Shown here: positions 1 through 8,106 of the stretch, in pieces
Numbering within the stretch: position 1 is the stretch's first letter
How the letters are laid out: every line of letters begins with the position of its first letter
Notes under the pieces: model-generated
Told to the model about the DNA's origin: nothing
What the model saw: the letters and a program-made list of their open reading frames with translations, nothing else
Databases searched by the model: none
Assembly: GCA_900543165.1 (NCBI GenBank)
Contig: UQQQ01000023.1
Coordinates: 1-31,752 of the forward strand
Direction: 5' to 3'
Source of the DNA: an uncultured Dialister sp.
GTDB lineage: Bacteria > Bacillota > Negativicutes > Veillonellales > Dialisteraceae
Length of the DNA: 31,752 nucleotides
Made by a program: the position numbers and the translations under genes

Positions 1-2
1 AG

Positions 3-146
3 ATATGTCCCTGCTTCATGCTTATATGGTACTATGTTTTAGAAGAAAAAGCAAGTGGGAAAATATTAGCAACGCAAGATATAGTTCGTTTTATGGACTG
101 CAAGAAGTTCGGACATACCATTCATGTGGTAAATACAGAGGCTTAG
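3..146 (+). CDS. C-terminal end of an unrecognised protein, cut by the window edge
   Basis: The frame starting at base 3 is open from the window edge to a TAG at 144-146 and gives 47 residues that look protein-like: a hydrophobic start (FMLIWYYV), then LEEKASGKILATQDIVRFMD and an end in HTIHVVNTEA. The stretch is visibly AT-richer than the genes downstream, which could mean recent transfer. A competing frame, 5-202 (65 codons), covers the same DNA but its residue mix is less convincing. I do not recognise a family and assign no function. The true start lies upstream of the window. Confidence 0.3.
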   Translation: MCPCFMLIWYYVLEEKASGKILATQDIVRFMDCKKFGHTIHVVNTEA

Positions 147-200
147 ATGATGTATACTGTTTGGCTGTAGGTGACTGGCGTCTTGAAGCAGCCAGAGATT

Positions 201-300
201 AGGAGCCTCAAGTGACTAGTGACTTGCATACTGCTTTCGGGCATCGCTTCATATACTCGCGGCGAAGCTGCCACCTTCATTCCTAATTCCTAATTCAAGC
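201..300. repeat. Mosaic intergenic repeat, copy A
   Basis: The stretch reads agtgactagtgactt, then tttcgggcatcgc, a gcggcgaagc half-hairpin, 'caccttcattcctaattcc' and a second 'taattc'. The same modules in the same order and orientation occur at 30211-30320. It lies in the spacer upstream of pncA. I see no gene in 203-445 apart from this repeat and the terminator that follows. Confidence 0.75.
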
Positions 301-328
301 AGAGCTTTCATCTGCCATCGGGGAGGGC

Positions 329-367
329 GCGCGGTGCATGATGTCTCATGCACCGCGCACTTTTTTT
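329..367 (+). terminator. Strong intrinsic terminator upstream of pncA
   Basis: A perfect 13-bp stem (gcgcggtgcatga with tcatgcaccgcgc, 329-341 and 346-358) with loop tgtc is followed by a run of seven T at 361-367. It ends whatever transcript enters from the left and separates it from pncA. Confidence 0.85.
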
Positions 368-386
368 ATGCATCTTTCTTCGAATA

Positions 387-395
387 TGTTAAAAT
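387..395 (+). promoter_or_regulatory. Possible extended -10 promoter of pncA
   Basis: TGtTAAAAT just after the terminator gives an extended -10 about 50 bases before the pncA start. No convincing -35 is visible. TGnTAnAAT-type -10 elements recur before several other genes in this window. Confidence 0.4.
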
Positions 396-445
396 AAGAA
401 GGTAGTGTAAAAATCATTTCATTTCAAATACGGGAGGCTCATCAT

Positions 446-1003
446 ATGGATGATCTGATCATAGTAGACTGTCAGTATGATTTTATCGATGGCACGCTGG
501 CCTGCGCTCACAGCCATGAGGCCGTGGCATGGCTGGTCGATTTCATCAATACGCATGAAGTGCGCGCGCTGTATACGTCTGACTGGCACAGTGAGACGAA
601 TGGATCTTTCAAAAAGAATGGCGGCATCTGGCCGGTCCATTGCGTGGCCGGCACCGAGGGGGCGGCGCTCGATCCCTCTTTCGCGCGGGATATCAAGCGG
701 GAAGCGAATCGTCCATCGAAGGAAAATCTCTTCCTCAAAGGGGTGAGAGATGATGTGGAAGAGTATTCTGCCTTCCATGGGGTGAACGGAAAAGGAAAGG
801 CGCTGCATGACGTCGCTTCCTCTCATGTCTATGTGGGCGGTATCGCTTCAGAGTACTGCGTGAAGGAGACGGTACTGTCTCTGCTGCAGTCAGGCCGGAG
901 TGTGACGCTTCTGGTCCCCGGTCTGGGCTGGGTCGCTGAAGAGGATCATAAAAAGGCGCTTGAAGAGCTGAAAGACCTCGGGGTCAAGCTGGTGAAAGCC
1001 TAA
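446..1003 (+). CDS. pncA: Nicotinamidase (isochorismatase-like cysteine hydrolase)
   Basis: Predicted to hydrolyse nicotinamide to nicotinate and ammonia in cytoplasmic NAD salvage. At 185 aa it is normal for the family. The catalytic triad is visible as D8 (IIVDCQYDF), K98 (LFLKG) and C138 in GGIASEYCVKETVLSLL. Candidate metal ligands are D46 and H48 in YTSDWH and H65 in WPVHCVAGTEGAAL. A gggagg Shine-Dalgarno sequence lies about ten bases before the ATG. thiL follows after 48 bases, so the two may be cotranscribed. Pyrazinamidase activity is typical of the family. Another isochorismatase-fold amidase is possible but less likely, given the WPVHC and EYCVKET motifs. Confidence 0.9.
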   Translation: MDDLIIVDCQYDFIDGTLACAHSHEAVAWLVDFINTHEVRALYTSDWHSETNGSFKKNGGIWPVHCVAGTEGAALDPSFARDIKREANRPSKENLFLKGVRDDVEEYSAFHGVNGKGKALHDVASSHVYVGGIASEYCVKETVLSLLQSGRSVTLLVPGLGWVAEEDHKKALEELKDLGVKLVKA

Positions 1004-1051
1004 GCTTCGCGCCACGAGCAGCTCCGAGAGCGGCACGGAAGGAGGATTTTC

Positions 1052-2041
1052 ATGGCAGAAACCATCAAAGATGTCGGTGAATTCGGTCTGATCGATCGCA
1101 TCGCGAAGGATCTCATCTATCGGCCGGAGCTGGTCGTGATCGGCTCGGGCGATGATGGGGCGGTGTACAGGGTGCCCTCGGGCTATGATCAGGTGATTTC
1201 TACAGATACGATGGTGGAAGGGATCCATTTCATCAAGAAGACGATGCATCCTTCCGATGTCGGATACAAGCTCTGCGCTTCGAATTTCAGTGATATGGCA
1301 GCGATGGGCGCAGAGGCGATCGGATTCGTCATCTCGGCGGCGCTCCCCGAGGATCTTCCGGTATCCTGGGTGGAGTCGCTCTATGAAGGGATCCGCGCGT
1401 GCTGCTCATCCTATCGCGCGAATCTCTTGGGCGGCGATGTCACGGGCTCTCCCTGCGGGGTCATCCTGACAGGAACGGTGGTCGGTATGGTGCCCAAAGG
1501 ACGTGCAGTCACGAGGAGTGGGGCGCGCTTTGACGATCTCGTCTTTGCGACGGAGACACTGGGTGATTCGGCCGCCGGACTCTCCGCGCTCCTTGCGGGG
1601 CTTTCGGAAGAGTATCCCTCTCTTTGTGAGCGCCACCAGCGGCCGCGTCCGCAGCTCAAGCTCGGCAGCGCACTCAGAGCAGCCGGAGCGACATCTTTGA
1701 ATGATGTCTCGGATGGTCTTTCCTCAGAGATCAATGAGATCGCCAAAGCGAGCCAAGTAGAAATCGAGCTTTTCCGCGAGAAGATCCCGATTTCCGCAGA
1801 AGCTGTAAAGCTGGGCGCGTACCTCGCAAAGGATCCGGTGGACTGGGCGCTCACGGGCGGCGAAGACTATGAACTCATCGGGACGATTTCGGAAGAGAAT
1901 TTCCGAAAATTGGATCCATCCTTTCCGATTTCTGTGATCGGGCAGGTCGTCAAAGCTGGCAGGGGATGCGTGTATCTCTCGGATCGAGGAAAGCGGCAGA
2001 AGCTCGCTGCCAAAGGGTATGATCACTTTAGTGACGAATGA
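1052..2041 (+). CDS. thiL: Thiamine-monophosphate kinase
   Basis: Phosphorylates thiamine monophosphate to the active cofactor thiamine pyrophosphate with ATP. It is an AIR-synthase/PurM-fold enzyme, and 329 aa is the usual length. Visible motifs in order: GDDGAV (33-38), STDTMVEGIHF (50-60), NFSDMAAMGA (78-87), LLGGDVTGS (125-133), DVSDGL (218-223) and TGGEDYEL (268-275). These are the metal- and nucleotide-binding Asp-rich elements of ThiL. A strong ggaggatttt site precedes the ATG. No other thiamine gene and no TPP riboswitch was seen, so the gene sits apart from a thi operon, next to pncA. Confidence 0.95.
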   Translation: MAETIKDVGEFGLIDRIAKDLIYRPELVVIGSGDDGAVYRVPSGYDQVISTDTMVEGIHFIKKTMHPSDVGYKLCASNFSDMAAMGAEAIGFVISAALPEDLPVSWVESLYEGIRACCSSYRANLLGGDVTGSPCGVILTGTVVGMVPKGRAVTRSGARFDDLVFATETLGDSAAGLSALLAGLSEEYPSLCERHQRPRPQLKLGSALRAAGATSLNDVSDGLSSEINEIAKASQVEIELFREKIPISAEAVKLGAYLAKDPVDWALTGGEDYELIGTISEENFRKLDPSFPISVIGQVVKAGRGCVYLSDRGKRQKLAAKGYDHFSDE

Positions 2042-2060
2042 CTGGTCACTGGTGATCCGG

Positions 2061-2094
2061 CGAAGTCATATAGAAGTCAGAAGTCATATATAAT
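2061..2094 (+). promoter_or_regulatory. gpmA promoter embedded in short repeats
   Basis: The -10 hexamer TATAAT at 2089-2094 is the tail of a small array of gaagtca/gaagtcatata units (2062-2092). It follows a tgactggtcactggtga remnant of the intergenic repeat family. The gpmA ATG lies 44 bases downstream. A good -35 is not visible. Confidence 0.45.
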
Positions 2095-2138
2095 AGAAGA
2101 TATCTATCCACGATGGTATTGTAAAAAGGAGAAGAACG

Positions 2139-2891
2139 ATGTACACACTGGTAGTCATTCGTCATGGAGAAAGTGAATGGAATCAGAAGAATTTATTCTG
2201 CGGCTGGACGGACATCGAGCTGACAGAGAAAGGCTACAGCGAAGCGCGTGAGGCAGGCCGCCTGCTTGCTAAGGAGGGCTTCACCTTCGACAAATGCTAT
2301 ACGTCTGTACTGAAGCGTGCCATTCATACGGCATATACGGTGCTGGATGAAATGGACCTCACATGGATCCCCGTCGAGAAGAATTATCACCTGAATGAGC
2401 GTCATTACGGGGCGCTGCAGGGACTCAACAAGACAGAGACTACGGATAAGTACGGTGCCGAGCAGGTCCATCTGTGGCGTCGTTCCTATGACGTCCGTCC
2501 GCCGGCTCTTTCGGCAGATGATCCAAGATGCCCGGAAAACCAGGCGCCGTATCAGAAATTCAAGGATGAGGTACAGCTCCCTTTGACAGAATGCCTGAAG
2601 GATACGGTCGCACGTGTGGCACCGTACTTCGAAGACGTGATCCGTCCGGAAATCGCAAAGGGAGAGAAGATCCTGATCGCAGCCCATGGGAATTCCATCC
2701 GCGCGCTCCGAAAGCATCTCGAGGGGATCTCGAATGAAGAGATCGCCGGCATGAATGTACCGACTGGTGTGCCGCTCGTCTATCATCTGAATGATGACTT
2801 CACGGTGCATGATGTAAGCTACTTAGGAGATCAGGATGCCATCGCGGCGAAGATCAATGCAGTCAAGAATCAGTCGAAGGGTTCTAAGTAA
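2139..2891 (+). CDS. gpmA: 2,3-bisphosphoglycerate-dependent phosphoglycerate mutase
   Basis: Interconverts 3- and 2-phosphoglycerate in glycolysis and gluconeogenesis. At 250 aa it is the standard dPGM length. The phosphohistidine motif RHGES is at residues 8-12 (H9), followed by EWNQKNLFCGWTD. The other active-site elements are NERHYGALQGLNK (86-98) and AAHGNSIRAL (181-190, with H183). A Shine-Dalgarno aaaggagaag lies before the ATG. It appears to be a single-gene unit with its own -10 upstream and a long hairpin directly after the stop. The cofactor-independent GpmI type is excluded by these motifs. Confidence 0.97.
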   Translation: MYTLVVIRHGESEWNQKNLFCGWTDIELTEKGYSEAREAGRLLAKEGFTFDKCYTSVLKRAIHTAYTVLDEMDLTWIPVEKNYHLNERHYGALQGLNKTETTDKYGAEQVHLWRRSYDVRPPALSADDPRCPENQAPYQKFKDEVQLPLTECLKDTVARVAPYFEDVIRPEIAKGEKILIAAHGNSIRALRKHLEGISNEEIAGMNVPTGVPLVYHLNDDFTVHDVSYLGDQDAIAAKINAVKNQSKGSK

Positions 2892-2909
2892 AAAAACGGC
2901 TTCACGGTA

Positions 2910-2950
2910 GATGGTCTCACCGAAGGGTGCGCCCCTTCGGTGAGACCATC
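2910..2950. terminator. 18-bp perfect hairpin after gpmA
   Basis: The arms at 2910-2927 and 2933-2950 pair perfectly (gatggtctcaccgaaggg with its complement) around a 5-base loop. No T-run follows on the + strand, so it may be a non-canonical terminator, an mRNA-stabilising 3' end for gpmA, or a structure in the leader of the next gene. That gene's Shine-Dalgarno sequence lies only about 20 bases downstream. Confidence 0.5.
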
Positions 2951-2992
2951 CGATTCCCCGGTACTATCCCAAAGGAGGCATTCTATTCACTC

Positions 2993-3901
2993 ATGATGAA
3001 AGCGTGGAATACAGAAAGCGAGATCCATGGAGCGCAAGAGAGCCTGCTCATCATGGAAGGCGGTGCGATGCGCGGGCTCTTCACGGCCGGCGTGCTGGAC
3101 GCCTTCATGGAGGAAGGACTGTATTTTCCCTGCTCTATGGGGATCTCAGCCGGTTCCATGCAGGGGCTGTGCTACCTGGCACACCAGAGGGGGAGAAGTC
3201 TTCGGATGAATACCCGATTTGCGAAGGATCCGCGCTATATGGGACTGCGGCATCTGGTGAAGCGGGGGAGTTATTTCAACTTCCACTTCATCTTCGGCGA
3301 GCTTTCGGAGTCGATCGATCCCTACGATTTTGTGGCAGCGGAAAAGTCAAAGGAGACGCTCTATATCATCATGACGGATGCCTTCACAGGAAAGCCGGTC
3401 TACGTGTCGAGCCGCTCGTGTACGATGAGGGAATTTTTCAAGATCTCGGAAGCCAGCTGCTCGATCCCGCTTTTCTCAAAGCCTGTCCCTTTGAAGGGCG
3501 GCGTCTATGTAGACGGCGGGATCGGCATGCCTTTTGTGCCGCTACCTGAGGAGCTTCCCACGTGCTGCCGAAAGCCGGTGTACATCTTAACGCGCGATAG
3601 AGACTATCGCAAAAAGCCGGTGCCTGCCGGATTTCATGCGCTGCTCTCTCTGCTCTATGGGAAGGACTATCCGCGGGTGGTAGAGGAAATGTGCGCCATC
3701 CCTGCGATATATAATGAAAAAGTAGAAAAGCTCCTTTCTTTGGAAAAAGAAGGGCGCGTCTTTGTCATCCGTCCGAGAAAGCCCGTCGTCGTATCACGGA
3801 CGGAGAAGAATGTGGAGAAGCTCCGCTCGCTCCACCGAGAGGGCTATGAGGCAGGTCTTGCCTGCCATGAAGATCTGATGAGGTGGCTCCATGAAACATG
3901 A
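2993..3901 (+). CDS. Patatin-like phospholipase (YjjU/RssA-type)
   Basis: Predicted serine acyl-hydrolase with the patatin Ser-Asp dyad. The oxyanion-hole loop is GGAMRG (23-28), the nucleophile elbow GISAG holds S52, and the catalytic Asp is D174 in YVDGGIG. I start the gene at the ATG at 2993 (302 aa), preceded by aaaggagg at 2971-2978 with a rather long 14-base spacing. The frame is open back to an ATG at 2927, but that lies inside a hairpin and has no ribosome site. The 3' end overlaps tsaE by 11 bases, so the two are translationally coupled. The substrate is unknown; a phospholipid or acyl ester is likely from the family. No signal peptide is seen. Confidence 0.85.
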   Translation: MMKAWNTESEIHGAQESLLIMEGGAMRGLFTAGVLDAFMEEGLYFPCSMGISAGSMQGLCYLAHQRGRSLRMNTRFAKDPRYMGLRHLVKRGSYFNFHFIFGELSESIDPYDFVAAEKSKETLYIIMTDAFTGKPVYVSSRSCTMREFFKISEASCSIPLFSKPVPLKGGVYVDGGIGMPFVPLPEELPTCCRKPVYILTRDRDYRKKPVPAGFHALLSLLYGKDYPRVVEEMCAIPAIYNEKVEKLLSLEKEGRVFVIRPRKPVVVSRTEKNVEKLRSLHREGYEAGLACHEDLMRWLHET

Positions 3902-4367
3902 GGTAGTACTACATACAAAGAGCGTGGATGAAACGATGGCGCTTGGACGATTTCTCGGAACAGCAGCGGTGAATGATGAATTCATCGCCCTGTCCGGAGA
4001 TCTGGGCGCCGGCAAGACCCATTTCGTGCAGGGACTCGCTGCCGGCATGGGAATTTCCGGCGTCATCGGGAGCCCGACATTCACGATCATGAATTATTAC
4101 GAGGGCGCGCTTCCCCTGAAGCACTTTGATTTCTACCGCCTGCATCGAGAAGAAGAACTCTATGATATCGGGTGGGAGGAATACAGCACGGGCGGCGTGA
4201 CGGTCGCTGAGTGGGCCGACATGTTTCCTGATGTCGTGCCGCCGGAAGCGATCCATATAGACATCCGTGTCTTCTCGGAAACAGAAAGAGAAATCCGCAT
4301 CACATGGAGCGACGCCGCTCCGGATGCGATCGTAAAGGAGATTACACATTATGCTTCTAGCCATTGA
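3891..4367 (+). CDS. tsaE: tRNA t6A37 modification ATPase TsaE
   Basis: P-loop ATPase that supports the TsaB-TsaD complex in making N6-threonylcarbamoyladenosine at tRNA position 37. Seen: Walker A GDLGAGKT (36-43), SPTFTIMNYYEG (61-72), HFDFYRL (79-85) and VAEWAD (105-110), all TsaE signatures. At 158 aa it is normal for the family. It overlaps the patatin gene upstream and tsaB downstream (17 bases), followed by rimI and tsaD. This is the classic tsaE-tsaB-rimI-tsaD order. TsaC/YwlC, which supplies the threonylcarbamoyl-AMP, is not in the window. Confidence 0.95.
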   Translation: MKHEVVLHTKSVDETMALGRFLGTAAVNDEFIALSGDLGAGKTHFVQGLAAGMGISGVIGSPTFTIMNYYEGALPLKHFDFYRLHREEELYDIGWEEYSTGGVTVAEWADMFPDVVPPEAIHIDIRVFSETEREIRITWSDAAPDAIVKEITHYASSH

Positions 4368-5043
4368 TACCTCTTCCCTTGTGTTGTCGTGCGCGCTGGC
4401 GGAAAAAGACCGGCTCGTCGCAGAATGGACAGTGCAGAAAAGACTGACCCATTCCGAGCAGCTCATTCCGCATCTGGATGCCATGATGAAGGAGGCAGGC
4501 GTATCTAAGGAAGGCATCACGGTCATCGCCGTCTCCATCGGCCCCGGTTCATTCACCGGACTGCGCATCGGCCTTGCGACAGCGAAGATGGCAGCCTATA
4601 TCTGGAAAGTACCGATCATCGGGGTCGATACGCTGGAGTCACTGGCGCGGAATATGGAGGGGGCCGAGGCTTTCATCCTGCCGCTCGAGGATGCTCAGCG
4701 GGGCCATGTCTATGCGGCGCTCTACGGCGCTTTTGACGAATTCTGGAAGGAAGCACCGGAAGAGGCGGCGCCCATTGACGATGTCATTGCGGCGGCTCTC
4801 CGTCATGGAGGCCCTGTCATAGCGGTCGGTGAATGTGCCGATACGTATAAGGAGAAGCTCGAATCCGCCGGTATCCGCGTGGCTGCGCCGCACAGTCGCC
4901 TTGCCAGAGCCGGCAGTGTCGCAAGAGCAGCTTGGGCAAGGCTGGAAAAGGGCGAAAAGGATGATCCGCTCTCCCTTCTTCCGAATTACATTCGCCGCAG
5001 TGAGGCAGAGGTCTTATGGGAAAAACTGCACGGGAAATCCTGA
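4351..5043 (+). CDS. tsaB: tRNA t6A37 modification scaffold protein TsaB
   Basis: Catalytically inactive ASKHA-fold partner of TsaD in the t6A complex. The N-terminus MLLAIDTSSLVLSCAL and the block VSIGPGSFTGLRIGLATAK (61-79) are diagnostic. Length is 230 aa, in the usual range. It begins inside tsaE and its end is overlapped by rimI (28 bases), so translation is coupled along the operon. Because TsaB and TsaD share the fold, TsaD was considered; the short length and the missing HxxxH metal site point to TsaB. Confidence 0.95.
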   Translation: MLLAIDTSSLVLSCALAEKDRLVAEWTVQKRLTHSEQLIPHLDAMMKEAGVSKEGITVIAVSIGPGSFTGLRIGLATAKMAAYIWKVPIIGVDTLESLARNMEGAEAFILPLEDAQRGHVYAALYGAFDEFWKEAPEEAAPIDDVIAAALRHGGPVIAVGECADTYKEKLESAGIRVAAPHSRLARAGSVARAAWARLEKGEKDDPLSLLPNYIRRSEAEVLWEKLHGKS

Positions 5044-5474
5044 TCCGCGAAGCAGAGGAAAAGGATGTGTCTGCCATTTATGATATCGGCTGCCTCTGCT
5101 TTTCCGATGCGTGGCGCAGGGAAACGGTGCATCATGACCTCATGGAAAATGAGCACAGCTTCTACCTTGTGGCCGAAGAGGACGGGTTTATCACAGGCTA
5201 TGGCTGTTTCTGGTTCATCGCGGGCGAAGCACAGCTTGTGAATATCGGCGTCCGCCCATGCTGCCGGCGTCAGGGCATCGGACGTATGCTCCTTCAAAAG
5301 GGCCTCGAAGAAGCTCGGGGCCGTGGTATGCAGACGATGTTTCTCGAAGTCCGCGTGAGCAATCTGTCCGCACAGAAGATGTATGAGACCTTCGGATTCA
5401 AAAATCTGGGCCTCCGAAAGAAGGTCTACGAGCTGCCCATCGAGGATGGGTATGTGATGGAAAGAGCATTGTGA
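5016..5474 (+). CDS. rimI: GNAT acetyltransferase, RimI-like (ribosomal protein bS18 N-acetyltransferase)
   Basis: Predicted to acetylate the N-terminal alanine of ribosomal protein S18 using acetyl-CoA. The acetyl-CoA-binding motif RRQGIGR is at 84-90, preceded by the V-x-I-x-V-R-P strand (75-81). EVRVSNLSAQKMYETFGF (111-128) is the typical RimI C-terminal motif. Length 152 aa. The start is inside the end of tsaB, with agagg just upstream. The assignment to RimI rests on these motifs and on its position between tsaB and tsaD; the true protein substrate is inferred. Confidence 0.85.
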   Translation: MGKTAREILIREAEEKDVSAIYDIGCLCFSDAWRRETVHHDLMENEHSFYLVAEEDGFITGYGCFWFIAGEAQLVNIGVRPCCRRQGIGRMLLQKGLEEARGRGMQTMFLEVRVSNLSAQKMYETFGFKNLGLRKKVYELPIEDGYVMERAL

Positions 5475-5534
5475 CCGGACCGGAAACGTAAAGACAAAGA
5501 GGGGGGCCTACGACTTGTCCGTCTTTCCCGGCAG

Positions 5535-5572
5535 AAAAGCCGCTCCCCTTTCTCAGGGGAAGAAGGCCTTTT
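5535..5572 (+). terminator. Imperfect hairpin between rimI and tsaD
   Basis: aaaagccgctcccct can fold on aggggaagaaggcctttt with small bulges, ending in four T. It resembles a weak or attenuating terminator in the 157-base gap. tsaD would then be reached by read-through or by its own promoter, which I cannot identify. Confidence 0.35.
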
Positions 5573-5631
5573 CTCATTCCCCTTACCCCTATGTCCGGGG
5601 ATCTATTCAACACTAACTATAAGGAGTCAAC

Positions 5632-6654
5632 ATGAAAATACTAGCCTTTGAATCGAGCTGCGATGAGACTTCCTGCGCAGTCATCGAAGATGGGCGTCAT
5701 ATTTTATCCGATGTGATCTCCACGCAGGTGCCGATCCATAAGAAATTCGGCGGTGTCGTGCCGGAGATCGCATCCCGCCACCATATCGAGGATGTCCTTC
5801 CTGTCGCCATCGAAGCCCTTGAAGAAGCGCATCTAGACTGGCAGGATATCGATGCCATCGCCGTGACGCAGGGACCGGGGCTCGTGGGCGCATTGCTGGT
5901 CGGTGTCGCAGCGGCGAAATCTGCGGCATGGGCACTCGGAAAACCGCTGATCGCAGTCAACCATATGGAAGGGCATATCTTTGCGAATCTTCTTCAGTAT
6001 CCGGATCTGGAACCGCCATTCCTTGCGCTTGTCGTATCCGGCGGCCACACGATGATCGTTATCGTGAAGGATTACAACACCTTCGAGCTTTTGGGACAGA
6101 CGCGCGATGATGCGGCCGGAGAAGCCTTCGATAAGATCGCCCGTGTGATGGGCTATCCCTATCCGGGCGGCCCTCACATCGACCGTCTGGCACAGGAAGG
6201 AGATCCGAATGCCATCCATTTCCCGATGGGACTTGGAAAAGAGCACACCTATGATTTCTCCTTCAGCGGACTCAAATCTGCGGTCATCAATTACCTCAAT
6301 ACGGCCAAAATGAAGAAAGAAGAGGTCCATCCGAAGGATGTGGCAGCCTCCTTCCAGAAAGCCGTCGTCGATGTACTGGTCGAGAAAGCCATGCGCGCCG
6401 TCGATGCGACAGGTCTTTCGACCATTGCCCTTGCCGGCGGTGTCGCTGCCAACAGCGGTCTTCGCAAGGCCTTGAAGGCAGCCTGTGACAAACGCGGCGT
6501 CCGCATGTGCCGTCCCGATCCCGTCCTCTGCACAGACAATGGAGCCATGATCGGCTGCCGTGCCTACTACATGGCACAGGCGGGGGACTATGCCCCTCTG
6601 ACACTCAATGCAGATCCCCGTCTGCCTTTCTTGGCAGATCAGGTGAAGCTCTAA
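5632..6654 (+). CDS. tsaD: tRNA N6-threonylcarbamoyltransferase TsaD
   Basis: Catalytic subunit that transfers the threonylcarbamoyl group to A37 of ANN-decoding tRNAs. The N-terminus MKILAFESSCDETSCAVIED is typical. The metal site is H111 and H115 in NHMEGHIFANLL, plus D302 in CTDNGAMIGCRAYY. GGVAANSGLR (269-278) is the ATP-binding loop. At 340 aa it is the standard length. A good aaggagtcaac site precedes the ATG. It completes the TsaB/TsaD/TsaE set in this cluster and is followed after 30 bases by the sensor kinase gene. Confidence 0.97.
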   Translation: MKILAFESSCDETSCAVIEDGRHILSDVISTQVPIHKKFGGVVPEIASRHHIEDVLPVAIEALEEAHLDWQDIDAIAVTQGPGLVGALLVGVAAAKSAAWALGKPLIAVNHMEGHIFANLLQYPDLEPPFLALVVSGGHTMIVIVKDYNTFELLGQTRDDAAGEAFDKIARVMGYPYPGGPHIDRLAQEGDPNAIHFPMGLGKEHTYDFSFSGLKSAVINYLNTAKMKKEEVHPKDVAASFQKAVVDVLVEKAMRAVDATGLSTIALAGGVAANSGLRKALKAACDKRGVRMCRPDPVLCTDNGAMIGCRAYYMAQAGDYAPLTLNADPRLPFLADQVKL

Positions 6655-6684
6655 ACTTTGCGAATGAAAAGAGGATGAAACGCG

Positions 6685-8103
6685 ATGCAGACCCGAGGAA
6701 TCGAAGTCAGTCAGCTCTATACCCTAGTCCGAGATACGACCAATCTGACTGGCGTACAGGCAAAAATCTTAGATCACATGCAGGTGGCTCTGCAGTGCGC
6801 TTCCGATATTTCCAAGAGTCAGGTCTACCTCTGTGCCCGAGGGAAGAATGAAGACATCTCTGTCATACTGACAGCCGTGAAGCCATCCTACACCCATGGC
6901 TCGACATTTTTCCATGCCGGAGACACCTTTCTGGTGGATGATCTGGCGATCGTTGACAATGTCTTTCAGACCGGGCGCAAGGTCGTCGGCAGGAAGGAAC
7001 TGGATCAAGGACGGGAGATCGCCGTCACAGCGTATCCGATCGTTGATAATGCAGGACGGCCTTTTGCCGTCGTCTGCTTTGCTTCCGTGTCCCTGTCCCA
7101 GCAGCAGGTGCTGACCGATACGGCGAATCTGGCGCTGCAGGTACCATTTGCTGGCAAAGACTACTACAGCATCCGTCCGCAGGACGGCGTCATCATACTC
7201 GATGCCGCCGGACGCATCATGTATGCCAATGACATGGCCGATGATCTTTATCTCGTGCTGGACAAGGAGGCGATCGAGCAGCGTGACATCATCGGACACA
7301 CCATCGTCCACTTCCCACTGGTCGATGAAGTCATGAAGACAGGCCGCCCCGCATTCAGCGATGAAGTGTCTGAAAATATGACGCTCTCCGCCTGGGGGCT
7401 CCCGATCATTTCCGGAGGCCGAGTGACGCGGACGGTGATCGTTTTGACCGACGTGACAGCCATCCGTGAAAAAGAGCGGCAGATCCTTGTCAAGGACTCC
7501 GTCATCAAAGAAATCCATCACCGCGTCAAAAACAGTCTGAATACCATTGCGGGGATGCTTCGCATGCAGGCGCGGCGCTCAAAAGATGAAGATACAAAAG
7601 AAGCACTGAAGAGAGCCGTCAGCCGAATACTTGGGATCTCCAAGATCCACGACATTTTGGCGAACCAGAGTGGGGATCAGGTCGATATGGACGTGCTTCT
7701 CGATAAGATTTGCAAGCTCTCTGTCGACAGTCTCGCACTCTGTCCCGTCGATGTGGTGCGCGAAAAAGGAAGGCGGCCTTTGATCGTAAATTCCGAAAAA
7801 GCCGTACCGCTTGCGATCGCAACGAATGAACTCATTCATAATGCGATCGACCACGGATTTCATAAGATGCCGCGCGGCACGCTGGTGGTCGGCACGGAGA
7901 TCGATCATGGACGCCTGCATGTATATATCAAAAATAATGGACACCCGCTGCCGGAAGATTTCAGTACAAGGACATTTGATCTGGGGCTTCAAATCGTCAG
8001 AAATCTCGCAGAGATCGAACTCAAGGGCGAGTTTGGCTTAAAAAATGAGGATTCTATGGTCGTGGCAGATATTTACTGCCCGCTGGCTTTGATGGAGGCA
8101 TAA
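6685..8103 (+). CDS. Cytoplasmic sensor histidine kinase, HisKA_2 type (PdtaS/EutW-like)
   Basis: 472 aa without membrane segments, so it probably senses a soluble signal. Domains by position: a GAF-like H_kinase_N region (about 1-150), a PAS-like region (about 165-260; GVIILDAAGRIMYANDMAD), a HisKA_2 dimerisation region with phosphoacceptor H278 or H279 in KEIHHRVKNSLNTIAGML, and an HATPase with N-box NELIHNAIDHGF (381-392) and G-box DLGLQIV (432-438). The ANTAR response regulator starts 3 bases after the stop, making a two-gene signalling unit. Kinases of this class (PdtaS in actinobacteria, EutW in enterococci) drive RNA-binding antitermination through an ANTAR partner. The signal here is unknown. 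Confidence 0.88.
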   Translation: MQTRGIEVSQLYTLVRDTTNLTGVQAKILDHMQVALQCASDISKSQVYLCARGKNEDISVILTAVKPSYTHGSTFFHAGDTFLVDDLAIVDNVFQTGRKVVGRKELDQGREIAVTAYPIVDNAGRPFAVVCFASVSLSQQQVLTDTANLALQVPFAGKDYYSIRPQDGVIILDAAGRIMYANDMADDLYLVLDKEAIEQRDIIGHTIVHFPLVDEVMKTGRPAFSDEVSENMTLSAWGLPIISGGRVTRTVIVLTDVTAIREKERQILVKDSVIKEIHHRVKNSLNTIAGMLRMQARRSKDEDTKEALKRAVSRILGISKIHDILANQSGDQVDMDVLLDKICKLSVDSLALCPVDVVREKGRRPLIVNSEKAVPLAIATNELIHNAIDHGFHKMPRGTLVVGTEIDHGRLHVYIKNNGHPLPEDFSTRTFDLGLQIVRNLAEIELKGEFGLKNEDSMVVADIYCPLALMEA

Positions 8104-8106
8104 AAA

